This document shows, in pieces, positions 8,156 through 16,816 of a DNA stretch of 54,173 nt. The translations under genes were made by a program, and so were the position numbers. Origin of the DNA: Myxococcota bacterium (GTDB lineage Bacteria > Myxococcota_A > UBA796 > CAJQPC01); the NCBI GenBank assembly GCA_023150845.1, contig JAKLKD010000014.1, positions 1 to 54,173 on the forward strand, read 5' to 3'. How positions within the stretch are numbered: the first letter of the stretch is position 1; every line of letters starts with the position of its first letter. Under the pieces are notes generated by a model. It saw nothing but the letters and a program-made list of their open reading frames with translations, had not been told where the DNA came from and did not search any database.

Positions 8156-9123
8156 GCGTTGGACGCGAACACTGCGGGCACGCCCTCTTTGGGATCGGGA
8201 TACTTCCAGCTAAAACCCAGCTCTTTGGCCAATCTCTCCGTGCGCAGGCGAACGGAGTTGGTGTAGTGCCGGATGTTGTCAGGCGTGAAGCGCGGCTTCA
8301 CCCCGAGGCGGCTCCAGAGGCGCTCATTCTGACGGGCGACGCCGAACTGCACATAGGAGGGGATGTAGGTGGACCAGAACGTCGGCGCCCGACCGCCCAC
8401 AGCGGCGGCCACCAAGGCGTAGAGATCCTTGAGCTGGGGCTGGGCACGATCCGCGACGTGGTAGACCTCGCCGCGGCGCCCGCGGGCGGCGATCGCCTGA
8501 AGCGCGGCGACGCAGTCGTCGATATGAATCGTCGGGACGTGGTTGCGGCCCTCGCCGGGGAGGAGCGCGCGGCCGAGCCGAATGGGCTCCTCCATCATGA
8601 AGGGGAAGCCCTGGCCGTAGACCGCGGCGATGCGCGCGATGACCCCGGGCAGCTCACCCCGGGCCGTCGAGGCGCGCACCAGGGCCTCGGCGTCGGCCTT
8701 CGACCGCCCGTAGCGGGTGTTGGGCGAGGGCTCAAAGTCCTCCTCGACCCAGAGGTTGCTGCGATCGCCGTACACCGCGCAGCTCGACGCGAAGACGAAG
8801 GCGCGCAGGCTGGGCACCCCGGCGCAGGCGGCGATCACGAGCTCGGTGCCCCGGCGGTTGAGCAGGTCGGGGGTGATCCTCCCCGGGCCACGCACGCCGC
8901 CCGCGAGGTGGTAGACGACCTCGGCGCCTTCAGCGCCGCGCCGCAGGGCCTCGGCGTCGTCCATGTTGCCCCGCACCACCTGGGCGCCGAGGGCTGTGAG
9001 CGCCTCCGAGCCAGCGTCGGTGCGGGTGAGCCCGGCGACCTCATGCCCTGCGGCCCGCAAGGCGCGCACCAGCGGCAGGCCGATGCGGCCCGTGGCGCCA
9101 GTGACGAAGACGCGCTCACCCAT
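8152..9123 (-). CDS. NAD(P)-dependent epimerase/dehydratase (extended SDR)
   Basis: The 323-residue protein opens with the Rossmann signature VFVTGATGRIGLPL and has the extended-SDR active site: a Ser in FASSCAVYGDRS and YGRSK (Tyr-x-x-x-Lys). The central part holds VIARIAAVYGQG and HIDDCVAA, as in sugar-nucleotide epimerases and related reductases. The substrate cannot be read from the sequence. GGAG lies about six bases before the ATG, and the gene overlaps the end of the cytochrome gene by 8 bases, so it is the third cistron of an FG-GAP lipoprotein, cytochrome, epimerase run. Confidence 0.85.
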   Translation of the reverse strand: MGERVFVTGATGRIGLPLVRALRAAGHEVAGLTRTDAGSEALTALGAQVVRGNMDDAEALRRGAEGAEVVYHLAGGVRGPGRITPDLLNRRGTELVIAACAGVPSLRAFVFASSCAVYGDRSNLWVEEDFEPSPNTRYGRSKADAEALVRASTARGELPGVIARIAAVYGQGFPFMMEEPIRLGRALLPGEGRNHVPTIHIDDCVAALQAIAARGRRGEVYHVADRAQPQLKDLYALVAAAVGGRAPTFWSTYIPSYVQFGVARQNERLWSRLGVKPRFTPDNIRHYTNSVRLRTERLAKELGFSWKYPDPKEGVPAVFASNA

Positions 9124-10327
9124 CTTGTGCTCCGGTCGGGGGGTTCTCAGGGCTCTGCCCGGTCTCGGTTAACGTGCGGCGGGCCTCGGTGACCACCCGG
9201 CCCGTCGGATAGCCGTCGAGGGCGTGATACGCCGCGGCCTCCTCCGAGATCCGGCGGTGCTCGACGACGAGGGTGGCGACGGCGCCGCCCGCGGGCATCG
9301 GGAAGGTGAAGGGCACGACCCGGCGCTCGTTCGCGGCGAGGCGGTTGTCGTCGAGGCGCTCGGCCTCGGGCCACCAGCGCCAGCGCTGGCCGACGCGGTA
9401 ACGGGCGACGTAGATCACGCGGCCCGCGCCGTCGGACACGGTGACCGTCGCGAGCAGGTGGCGCTCGGGGTCGCCGCTCGGCAGGTGGTGGCCCGCGCGG
9501 GCGTTGTGCAGGATGAGCTGGCCCTCGACGAGGGAGCCCGCCGGGGCGTCGTCGGGGAGCAGAAGCTCGGCGTCGAGGCCCGCGGCGAAGAGCGCGTAGT
9601 AGGACTCCTCCTCGGCGGAGAGGGCGTCCTTGGGGATGAGGCTGCCCAAGAAGAGGTGGCGGCGGCCCTCACGAACGGGCCCGCCCGTAGCGACGGGGCG
9701 GGTGACCTCGGGCATGTGGCAGCCCTGGCAGGTGGCCTCGCCGCCCCAGGCCCGCCACTCCTCCCCTGTGTTGAAGGCGCAGGCCAAGGTCGGGCTCACC
9801 GTCGCGACGGCCTGGTGGCAGCCCAGGCAGACCTCAGCGCCGCGCAGGCGCTCGCTCACCTCGACGGGGTGGGGCGCGCGGCCGTCGCCGTAGACGCCGA
9901 GGATCTTGCCGTCCTGGACGTGGCAGCTCGCGCAGCTCACGCCCTCCTCACGCCACGCCGCGTTGAAGGTGGGGTTCACGGCGCGCGTAGGGCTCTTGGG
10001 ATCCCCGGTGGGCTCGGCGCGCTCGGCCTGCTGGTCCCCGGCGGGGGTGTGGCAGTTGAGGCAGAGCCAGCCGACGGAGGGGTCCTTCTTGAGCTCGCCT
10101 TGAAACTGGGCGTCGGTCCAGGCGTGAGCGTGCACCGAGGCCCGCCACTCCGCGGCGATCTCGACGTGGCAGGCGCCGCAGGACTCCGCGGTCATCGCGG
10201 TGAGGCCCTCGGGCGGCGCGGCCCCGGCGGGCACCCGCGGCGACTCCCAGGCGGGGCGCGGCTCCCCTGCCCTGGCCGGGAGCAAGGCCAGGAGCACGAC
10301 CAGGGCGAAGGGGAGCCCGCGGGTCAT
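9116..10327 (-). CDS. secreted pentahaem c-type cytochrome
   Basis: The 403-residue protein starts with a Sec signal (MTRGLPFALVVLLALLPARAG) and contains five CXXCH haem sites: CGACH, CLNCH, CASCH, CLGCH and CQGCH, all in the first half (about residues 50-210). The second half has no haem site and reads as a beta-rich domain with HLPSGDPERHLLATVTVSDG. This layout resembles periplasmic multihaem cytochromes of the c554 type. It is expected in the periplasm or on the outer membrane as an electron carrier or reductase; partner and substrate are unknown. It starts 10 bases after the FG-GAP lipoprotein stop and overlaps the epimerase gene. The ribosome-binding site is weak, which fits coupled translation. 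Confidence 0.85.
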   Translation of the reverse strand: MTRGLPFALVVLLALLPARAGEPRPAWESPRVPAGAAPPEGLTAMTAESCGACHVEIAAEWRASVHAHAWTDAQFQGELKKDPSVGWLCLNCHTPAGDQQAERAEPTGDPKSPTRAVNPTFNAAWREEGVSCASCHVQDGKILGVYGDGRAPHPVEVSERLRGAEVCLGCHQAVATVSPTLACAFNTGEEWRAWGGEATCQGCHMPEVTRPVATGGPVREGRRHLFLGSLIPKDALSAEEESYYALFAAGLDAELLLPDDAPAGSLVEGQLILHNARAGHHLPSGDPERHLLATVTVSDGAGRVIYVARYRVGQRWRWWPEAERLDDNRLAANERRVVPFTFPMPAGGAVATLVVEHRRISEEAAAYHALDGYPTGRVVTEARRTLTETGQSPENPPTGAQDG

Positions 10328-10337
10328 TCGAGGGGGC

Positions 10338-12689
10338 TCACTCCGTGGCCGTGGTGGAGGGGCGGCTCATGTAGAGCCCGCCGGAGACCTCGAGCATGAA
10401 GACCTCGCGGATCTCGTCGCCGTCACCGTCCGCGAGGAGCGCCGGCCCCGCGATGGACCGCCGGGTGTGCTGCACCCGCGCCGGGGCCACGGCGCCGACG
10501 AGGCCCAGGTGGATGGAGATGCGCCCGGTGCTGAGGTCGGTGAAGAGCACGTCCTCAAGGCCGTCGCCGTCGTAGTCGCCCAGGGTGGGCACCCCGCCCA
10601 GGGGCAAGCTCTCGGAGCTGCCCCAGCCGGTGAGGGTCGGGGCGTCGCCGCCCTCGATGACCTCATCGAAGCCGTCGAGGTCGAGGTCCGCGGCGAGCAA
10701 GGAGCAGCCCGCGGTCTCGCAGGTGACGAGCTCCGGGCCCGCGGCGCTGAGCGTCGCGACGGCGACGTCCTCGGCGCTCGTGGGGACCGAGGTCTGGCCG
10801 AGGAGGTTGAGGGTCGCGTCATAGGCCGCGACCTCACCGCCTCCGAGCACCACGACCGTGCCGAACACGTCGCCGTCGCCGCAGGCGATGGCCGAGGCGC
10901 TCACGTCGACCTGGGCGACGAGCGCGAGGGACTCGACGCCGACCGGGGTCGCCGCGTAGAGCGTCGTGCCGCCGTCGGAGATGAGCGCGAAGAGCACGCC
11001 GCCGCAGTACGCGAGGTCCAGGGCCGTCGCCGCGCCGCTCGCGCCGCCGTCGACGTCGATGCGCCCGGCGGTGCTGCCGGTGAACTTGAAGCCGCCCTCT
11101 CCGTCGCTCTCTACGTCGAGGGCCTGGAGCGCCACGACGCCGCTGATCGTGCGGGCCAAGAGCAGCTCCGTGCCCGCGCTGCCGTCGAGCTCAACGGTGA
11201 GCACCGGGCCCACGGCGGCGAGGCCACCGAAGAGCACGCTGCCCTCGCTGCGGGTCTTCCAGCGGGCCTCGACCTCCTCGTCACGCACGCCGGGCAGGCC
11301 GAAGATGACCTCGCCGTCGTGGAGGAGGATCTCGGGGAGGTCCTCGCCGTCGGTGTCGGCCACGGCGACGCTCTCCGTGGGCGGGATGTCCCCGGCGGTG
11401 CGGTTGATGAGCTGGCCGTCGTCGGTGTCTACGCTGATGATGCGCAGCACGTCCGGCTCCCGCTCGGTGACGACGAGGTCGGCGGTGCCGTCCCCGCTCA
11501 CGTCCGAGGGGGTCACCGAGAAGCTGCCCCACGAGAGCTCATAGACCTTCGTGCCGCTGGCGAAGGTGTACATCGCCAAGGGCTGCTGCCCCGTGGTGTC
11601 CGGGGGCACACCGACGACGAGCAGCTCCTGGAGGCCGTCCCCGGTGATGTCTACGCCCGGCAACACCCGGCTGCCGGGGCGCATGGGGCGGTCGAGGTCA
11701 TCGGCCAAGGTGATGCCCGCCGTGGCCCAGCCGGTCTCGCCGAGCTCGTAGCGGTAGACGACGCCCATGCCGTCCTCGTCCGAGGCCAACATCGCCAGCT
11801 CGTCCTGGCCGTCGTTGTCCCAGTCTCCGGCGCTCACGCCCCAGAAGTCGAAGAAGAGCTCGCGTGGCTCCGTGGGCTCGAAGCCCCAGACGCCGTCGCC
11901 GCTGAGGAGCTGCACGCCGCCCTCGGCGCTGTCGGAGTAGAGGATCGCCACGTCCGCGGACAAGGCGCTGTCCAGGCGGCCGATGGTCACGCCGCGCACC
12001 GTCTTCTCGGCCTCGTAGCCGACCTTGTACCCGAAGCCGCCGCCCGGGCGCCCGCGGAGCAGGTGGACCTCGCGGTCACGCCACACCGCGACGTCTTCAG
12101 TGCCGTCCTCGTCGATGTCCCCGACGGCGATCCCGGCGAGATCCGGGAAGGTCGCGACCTGCCGCGTCGGGCTGCCCGCCTCAAAGGCCTGCCAGGTGAG
12201 CGTGCCGCCCTCCCGCATGAGCAGGCCGCCGTTGATCGCGATGACCTCGTCCGCCGTCGCCTGGGCGAGCCAGCCGGGGAAGAAGCCCGTGTTGAGGTCG
12301 GCGCCGCCGGTGATCGTCGCCGTGCCCGTGGCGCCGCTGCCGCCCGTCGAGGCGTTGGTGACCGTGACGAGCACCTCCTGCGGGGTCGTGCTGGAGAGCT
12401 CCACCTCGCCGTAGCCCCAGGGGTCGAGAGCCAGGGTCGCGGTGCTGTCGTCCAGCGCCTCCCCGGCGAAGGACAAGGTGACCTCCCCGGTGAGGTTGGC
12501 CACGGCCACGCCGTAGCTGTTGGTGACACGCACGGGGATGAGCACGCTCCCCGAGCCCACCGACGGGTCTACGACGACCGCCGACGGGCTGGGCGCGTCC
12601 ATGGCCGTGACCGCGGGCTCGAAGCCCTCCTCCTTCCTGCAGCCCACGATCAGTGTGGCGCTGGCGACAAGCGCGAGTGTCAACCGCAT
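10338..12689 (-). CDS. FG-GAP/VCBS repeat lipoprotein
   Basis: The chosen ATG at 12689 has a perfect AGGAGG six bases upstream and starts a lipoprotein signal (MRLTLALVASATLIVGC). This trims 103 codons from the longest frame. The 783-residue protein has an Ig-like beta region (about 30-150) and then repeated VCBS/FG-GAP blades: GDIDEDGTEDVAVW, GDWDNDGQDELAML, DITGDGLQELLVV, DVSGDGTADLVVT, DTDGEDLPEILLH and GDYDGDGLEDVLFT. Each has a calcium-binding-type DxDxDG loop, and together they suggest a beta-propeller exposed on the cell surface. Such proteins often serve in adhesion or complex assembly; the role here is not known. It is the first gene of the run that carries the pentahaem cytochrome. 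Confidence 0.88.
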   Translation of the reverse strand: MRLTLALVASATLIVGCRKEEGFEPAVTAMDAPSPSAVVVDPSVGSGSVLIPVRVTNSYGVAVANLTGEVTLSFAGEALDDSTATLALDPWGYGEVELSSTTPQEVLVTVTNASTGGSGATGTATITGGADLNTGFFPGWLAQATADEVIAINGGLLMREGGTLTWQAFEAGSPTRQVATFPDLAGIAVGDIDEDGTEDVAVWRDREVHLLRGRPGGGFGYKVGYEAEKTVRGVTIGRLDSALSADVAILYSDSAEGGVQLLSGDGVWGFEPTEPRELFFDFWGVSAGDWDNDGQDELAMLASDEDGMGVVYRYELGETGWATAGITLADDLDRPMRPGSRVLPGVDITGDGLQELLVVGVPPDTTGQQPLAMYTFASGTKVYELSWGSFSVTPSDVSGDGTADLVVTEREPDVLRIISVDTDDGQLINRTAGDIPPTESVAVADTDGEDLPEILLHDGEVIFGLPGVRDEEVEARWKTRSEGSVLFGGLAAVGPVLTVELDGSAGTELLLARTISGVVALQALDVESDGEGGFKFTGSTAGRIDVDGGASGAATALDLAYCGGVLFALISDGGTTLYAATPVGVESLALVAQVDVSASAIACGDGDVFGTVVVLGGGEVAAYDATLNLLGQTSVPTSAEDVAVATLSAAGPELVTCETAGCSLLAADLDLDGFDEVIEGGDAPTLTGWGSSESLPLGGVPTLGDYDGDGLEDVLFTDLSTGRISIHLGLVGAVAPARVQHTRRSIAGPALLADGDGDEIREVFMLEVSGGLYMSRPSTTATE

Positions 12690-12794
12690 TGAGTCCTCCT
12701 GGCGTGCCCCAGCATAGCGCGAAGCGAGGCCCAACGGGCGACGGCTCGGCGGCGGGAGGCGTAAGCTCAGCGTAGACAGCGGAGGAGCCCGGCG

Positions 12795-13523
12795 ATGCGT
12801 TTCCTCAGTGAAGGTCTCTGGTCCGCGGGCCCTGAGCGCGGGCGCCGCCGTGTCCTGCTCCTGCCGGGCCTCTTCGGGGACGCCCGGGAGATGTCGCCCC
12901 TCGCCGAGCGCCTCGCCGAGCGCCGCCCGGTGCTCGCCTGTGATCTCCCGCCCGGCGGTCCACGCGCCGCCGCCGCCGCCTTGGTCGCCCGGCTGCATGA
13001 CGCGGATCAGCTAAACAACGGTCCGCTCGACGCCGTCACCGGCTCCTTCGGGGGACTCGTCGCCGCCTGCTTGCCCCCGCGGCTGCTCCGCTCACTCGCC
13101 GTGATCGCCACCCTGCCGAGCCCCGCGCTCATCCCCCAGGCCGCCCGCTGGAAGACGACCCTGCTCAGCCTCGCGCCCGCCCCGGTCGTCGAGGCGCTCT
13201 ACCGCCGCCGCCAGCGCGGGGTGCTCGCCCGAGACGGCGTGCCCGAGGAGCTCATCAACACCCTCACCTCGGGCCCGGGGATCACCAAAGACACGCTCAT
13301 CACCCGGCTTCGGGGGGTGCTCGACTGGGAGGTAGACACGCCCCCGGCGGTGCCGACGCTCTGGATCCTCGGCGCGACGGACCCGGAGACCCCCTGGTGT
13401 GTGGCCGACGTCCTGCAGCACCGCCCCGAGGTCGAGGTCAGCCACGTCCCCGGCGGCCACCGGCCCTACGCCTCTCACCCCGGGCCCCTCACCACTCGGC
13501 TGGAGAGCTTCTGGTCTGATTGA
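12795..13523 (+). CDS. alpha/beta-hydrolase family protein
   Basis: The 242-residue protein has the alpha/beta-hydrolase layout: the LLLPGLFGDAREMSPLAERL oxyanion-side loop, a nucleophile elbow TGSFGG (Ser in S-x-G-G context; the usual first Gly is Thr), an acidic strand LWILGATDPETPW and a C-terminal His in GGHRPY. It lacks a signal peptide, so it is cytoplasmic. Family members cleave esters, thioesters or C-C bonds; the substrate cannot be told. A GGAGGAG ribosome-binding site precedes the ATG. It is divergent from the FG-GAP lipoprotein gene. Confidence 0.8.
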   Translation: MRFLSEGLWSAGPERGRRRVLLLPGLFGDAREMSPLAERLAERRPVLACDLPPGGPRAAAAALVARLHDADQLNNGPLDAVTGSFGGLVAACLPPRLLRSLAVIATLPSPALIPQAARWKTTLLSLAPAPVVEALYRRRQRGVLARDGVPEELINTLTSGPGITKDTLITRLRGVLDWEVDTPPAVPTLWILGATDPETPWCVADVLQHRPEVEVSHVPGGHRPYASHPGPLTTRLESFWSD

Positions 13524-13588
13524 GGCTCCCGCGCGCAGCCCCCCTGCGCGGTCGGCTATGGTGCGCGCGCGACCTCTCAGGAGTCTTC

Positions 13589-14704
13589 ATGTCCCGCTCG
13601 TGCCTCCTCTTCGCCCTCCTCCTCCCCCTCGCCGCGGGCTGCGGTGACAAAGACGGCACGACGCCCCCCGCGGACGACACCGGGACCGAGACCCCCGATC
13701 CCGGCGATCCGGTGAACGAGGACGCGGACGGCGACGGCGCGACGGTTGAGGACGGCGACTGCGACGACAACGACCCCGCGCTCTTCCCCGGCCGCGCTGA
13801 AGACTGCGACGGCCTCGACAACAACTGTGACGGCCGCGCCGACGAGGGCTTCACCGACACGGACTCCGACGACACGCCGGACTGCCTCGACGTCGAGGAC
13901 TGCGACGGCGTTGACAACGACGGCGACGGCGCCTCGGACGAAGACTTCGTCGACTCCGACGGCGACGGCTTCGCCGACTGCGTGTCTGTCGAGCGCTGCG
14001 ACGGCGTCGACAACAACGGCGACGGCGAGATCGACGAGGGCTTCGACAAGGACGGCGACGGCTTCACGGCCTGCGACGAGGAGCCCCAGGACTGCGACGA
14101 CGACGACAGCGCCGTGAACCCCGACGCCGAGGAGCTCGACTCCACGGGCGTCGACGAGGACTGTGACGGCCTCACCGACGAGACGAGCTGGGCGGAGGGT
14201 GACCTCGTGATCACCGAGATCATGCTCAACCCCAGCCGCGTCGCGGACCCCGAGGGGGAGTGGGTGGAGCTCCTCAACACCACCTCCCGCGAGCTGACCC
14301 TCAACGGCGTCACCCTCGCCTCCACCGGGGACGACGACTACCGCGTACAGTCCGGCCTGCCCATCACCGTGGCGCCCGGCGCCCTCGTGGTGCTCGGCGG
14401 CGAGCTGATCCCCCGGGACAACGGCGGCGTCGAGGTCGACGCGGCCTGGGCCGGCCTGAGCCTCAAGAACTCCGGCGGCGACTCCTTCTCGGTGAAGGTC
14501 GGCGATCTGGTCATTGACGAGGTCGCATGGGACGGCGGCGCGACGTTCCCCAACCCGGAGGGCGCGAGCCTGAGCCTGTCGTCGAGCGCCTTCAGCTCGA
14601 CCCTAAATGACCTCGGTTCTTCCTGGTGTATCTCGACCGCCGCCTGGGGCGACGAGACCGACATGGGCACGCCCGGCGCGACCAACCCAAGCTGCTCTCG
14701 CTGA
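13589..14704 (+). CDS. MopE-type repeat lipoprotein with C-terminal lamin-tail domain
   Basis: The ATG at 13589, with AGGAG seven bases upstream, starts a lipoprotein signal (MSRSCLLFALLLPLAAGC); the longer frame from 13520 is not supported. The 371-residue protein has about five Cys-containing DNNCDG/DNDGDG units in residues 40-200, typical of the MopE metal-binding motif. The C-terminal domain, from GDLVITEIMLNPSRV through GEWVELLNTT, LTLNGVTLAS and GALVVLGG, is a clear lamin-tail (LTD) Ig-like domain, a surface module in bacteria often linked to nucleases or adhesion. No catalytic domain is present, so it is probably a binding protein. Confidence 0.87.
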   Translation: MSRSCLLFALLLPLAAGCGDKDGTTPPADDTGTETPDPGDPVNEDADGDGATVEDGDCDDNDPALFPGRAEDCDGLDNNCDGRADEGFTDTDSDDTPDCLDVEDCDGVDNDGDGASDEDFVDSDGDGFADCVSVERCDGVDNNGDGEIDEGFDKDGDGFTACDEEPQDCDDDDSAVNPDAEELDSTGVDEDCDGLTDETSWAEGDLVITEIMLNPSRVADPEGEWVELLNTTSRELTLNGVTLASTGDDDYRVQSGLPITVAPGALVVLGGELIPRDNGGVEVDAAWAGLSLKNSGGDSFSVKVGDLVIDEVAWDGGATFPNPEGASLSLSSSAFSSTLNDLGSSWCISTAAWGDETDMGTPGATNPSCSR

Positions 14705-14752
14705 GGCGCCAAACGGCACGACGGGCTGGCCCAAAGAAGATCAGAATCCAAT

Positions 14753-14780
14753 CTGCGCCCAAGCGCAGGTTGTGTATACT
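14753..14780 (+). promoter_or_regulatory. hairpin/operator and -10-like element before the VWA lipoprotein gene
   Basis: CTGCGC-CCAA-GCGCAG (14753-14768) is a perfect 6-bp inverted repeat, and TATACT at 14775-14780 is a good -10 hexamer 29 bases before the ATG at 14810. No convincing -35 is present; the inverted repeat occupies that place and could bind a regulator. Confidence 0.35.
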
Positions 14781-14809
14781 GAACCTTCCCCCCCACGGAG
14801 CCAGCCCCC

Positions 14810-16816
14810 ATGCGCCTCCTCTCCGCAGCCGCCGGATTGTCGCTGCTCATCGCCTGCACCAAAGGCGGCGACGACACCAGCAACGCTGACACGCAGCCCG
14901 ACAACATCTCTTGGGCAGACAGCGACGGCGACAACATCCTCGACCTCCATGAAGGCTTCGATCTTGAGCGCGCCGAGGATGGCACAGAGGTCGAGATCAC
15001 GGTTGACACCGACGCCGACGGCCTCGCCGACCACCTCGACACCGACACCGACGCGGATGGGGTGCCCGACGACCGCGAGGCCGGGGATGCAGACGCGCTC
15101 ACCTTGCCCTGGGACACCGACGGCGACGGCGTGGAGGACTTCCGCGACGACGACTCCGACGGCAACTGCATCCTCGACAAGGACGAGGGTCTAGAGGACT
15201 TCGACGCCGACGGCATCGAGGACTTCCACGATCTGGACGATGACGGGGACGGGATCCTTGACCTCTGGGAGATCGGCGCGGAGTGCGCGCTAACGGACTC
15301 CGACGGCGACACCCGCCCGGACTACCGCGACAAGGACGCCGATGGGGACGGCGTGGCGGACATCTACGAGGCGGGCACCTCGGCGTGGGAGGATGAGCCT
15401 CGGGACACCGACGCCGACGGCATCTACGACTACCTCGACCTCGACAGCGACGGCGACGGCGTGACGGACGCTGAGGAGTCCGGCGGCTCTGAGCCCCCCC
15501 GCGACAGCGACGGCGACGGCGTCTACGACATCGCCGACACCGACAGCGACGGCGACGGCCTCACCGACCAAGAGGAGCGCGACGTCTACGGCACGAGCGC
15601 CTACTCGAACGACACCGACGCCGACGGCTTCTCCGACGGCGCCGAGATCGCCGCGGGCACCAACCCCAAGGACCCCGGCTCGATCATCACCGGCGTCTAC
15701 GTCACCGTCGAGGAGCGCACCCGGGTCGAGAACGACTTCACCTTCACCCTCTCGGTGCAGCTCGGCGACGTGGCGTTCTTGCTGGACACGACGGGCTCGA
15801 TGTCGAGCCTCGTGAACACGATGGGCAGCGAGTTCTCGACCATCGTCTCCCAGCTCAGCACCACGCTGCCCGACGCGCAGTACGGCGCGGCGACCTACGA
15901 CGACTACGTCTACAGCAGCTACGGCTCCTCGGGCGACAAGCCCTTCATCCTCGTCCAGCAGATCAGCTCCGACACCGCGCTCGTGAGCTCCCGGCTCAAG
16001 TCGTTGCCGCTGCATTACGGCGGCGACACCCCCGAGTCCGGCATGGAGGCGCTCTACCAGGGCCTCACCGGCGTCGGTTATGACCAGGACTGCGACAACG
16101 TCTACGACTCGAACACCGACGTGCGGCCCTTCATCGCGTCCTCCTCCGACGCCTTCGGGGGCGCGGGAGGCTCCTCGTTCAGCTCGTCGAGCGCGGGCGG
16201 CGGCAGCATCGGCGGCTTCGGCTTCCGCGACTACGCCCTGCCGATCCTCGTCTACGCCACCGACGCCGCCCTGCGTGACCCCGACACTGGCTACGGCGTG
16301 CCCCCGGCCTGCTCTTTGCCCGCGGGCTCCTCTGAGGTGGTGGCCGCGGCCTTGGACACCGGCGCCTACCTCATCGGCATCACGGTGAACGGCACCGCGG
16401 CGCAGTCGCAGATGAACGACCTCGCCACGAAGACCGGCTCCTACGCCGACACCGATGGCGACGGCATGGCCGATGACCGCCTCGTCTTCAACTGGTCCTC
16501 GGGCGGCGCCTCAGCCCTGCGCAAGACCATCGTGGACGCCATCGGCGACCTCGTGAGCTCAGTGCAGTTCAGCACGGTCTCTTTGGAGATCGAGGGCGAC
16601 GAGTGGGGCTTCGTCACCGGGGTCTCGCCGGAGAGCTACGCGCTCTCGTCGAGCGCCTCGGGCCAAGAGGTCACCTTCTCCTTGAGCTTCCGCGGCACCA
16701 TGCCCGCCACCACCGAGGACCAGCTCTTTAAGCTCACCCTCAACGTGCTCGGCGACGGCACCGTGCTCCTCGACACCTACGACATCTACGTCCGCGTCCC
16801 CGGGAGGTCCTTCTGA
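14810..16816 (+). CDS. lipoprotein with calcium-type repeats and a von Willebrand A domain
   Basis: The 668-residue protein starts with a lipoprotein signal (MRLLSAAAGLSLLIAC). Residues about 40-290 carry repeated DTDADGxxD / DSDGDGVxD loops of thrombospondin type 3 style without cysteine pairs. Residues about 320-600 are a VWA domain, with the metal-ion-dependent adhesion site seen as FLLDTTGSMSSL and helix/strand alternation after it; GGDTPESGMEALYQG fits the second MIDAS loop. A beta-rich tail closes the protein. It should act outside the cell in ligand binding or adhesion. The stop overlaps the next ATG by one base (TGATG), so the two lipoproteins are probably made together. Confidence 0.88.
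   Translation: MRLLSAAAGLSLLIACTKGGDDTSNADTQPDNISWADSDGDNILDLHEGFDLERAEDGTEVEITVDTDADGLADHLDTDTDADGVPDDREAGDADALTLPWDTDGDGVEDFRDDDSDGNCILDKDEGLEDFDADGIEDFHDLDDDGDGILDLWEIGAECALTDSDGDTRPDYRDKDADGDGVADIYEAGTSAWEDEPRDTDADGIYDYLDLDSDGDGVTDAEESGGSEPPRDSDGDGVYDIADTDSDGDGLTDQEERDVYGTSAYSNDTDADGFSDGAEIAAGTNPKDPGSIITGVYVTVEERTRVENDFTFTLSVQLGDVAFLLDTTGSMSSLVNTMGSEFSTIVSQLSTTLPDAQYGAATYDDYVYSSYGSSGDKPFILVQQISSDTALVSSRLKSLPLHYGGDTPESGMEALYQGLTGVGYDQDCDNVYDSNTDVRPFIASSSDAFGGAGGSSFSSSSAGGGSIGGFGFRDYALPILVYATDAALRDPDTGYGVPPACSLPAGSSEVVAAALDTGAYLIGITVNGTAAQSQMNDLATKTGSYADTDGDGMADDRLVFNWSSGGASALRKTIVDAIGDLVSSVQFSTVSLEIEGDEWGFVTGVSPESYALSSSASGQEVTFSLSFRGTMPATTEDQLFKLTLNVLGDGTVLLDTYDIYVRVPGRSF

Noticed and set aside
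10200-12692. An 830-residue plus-strand frame
   Set aside because: Antisense of the FG-GAP lipoprotein, which has a lipobox and perfect AGGAGG; the frame is rich in Arg, Glu, Ala and Gly as expected of GC-rich shadow.
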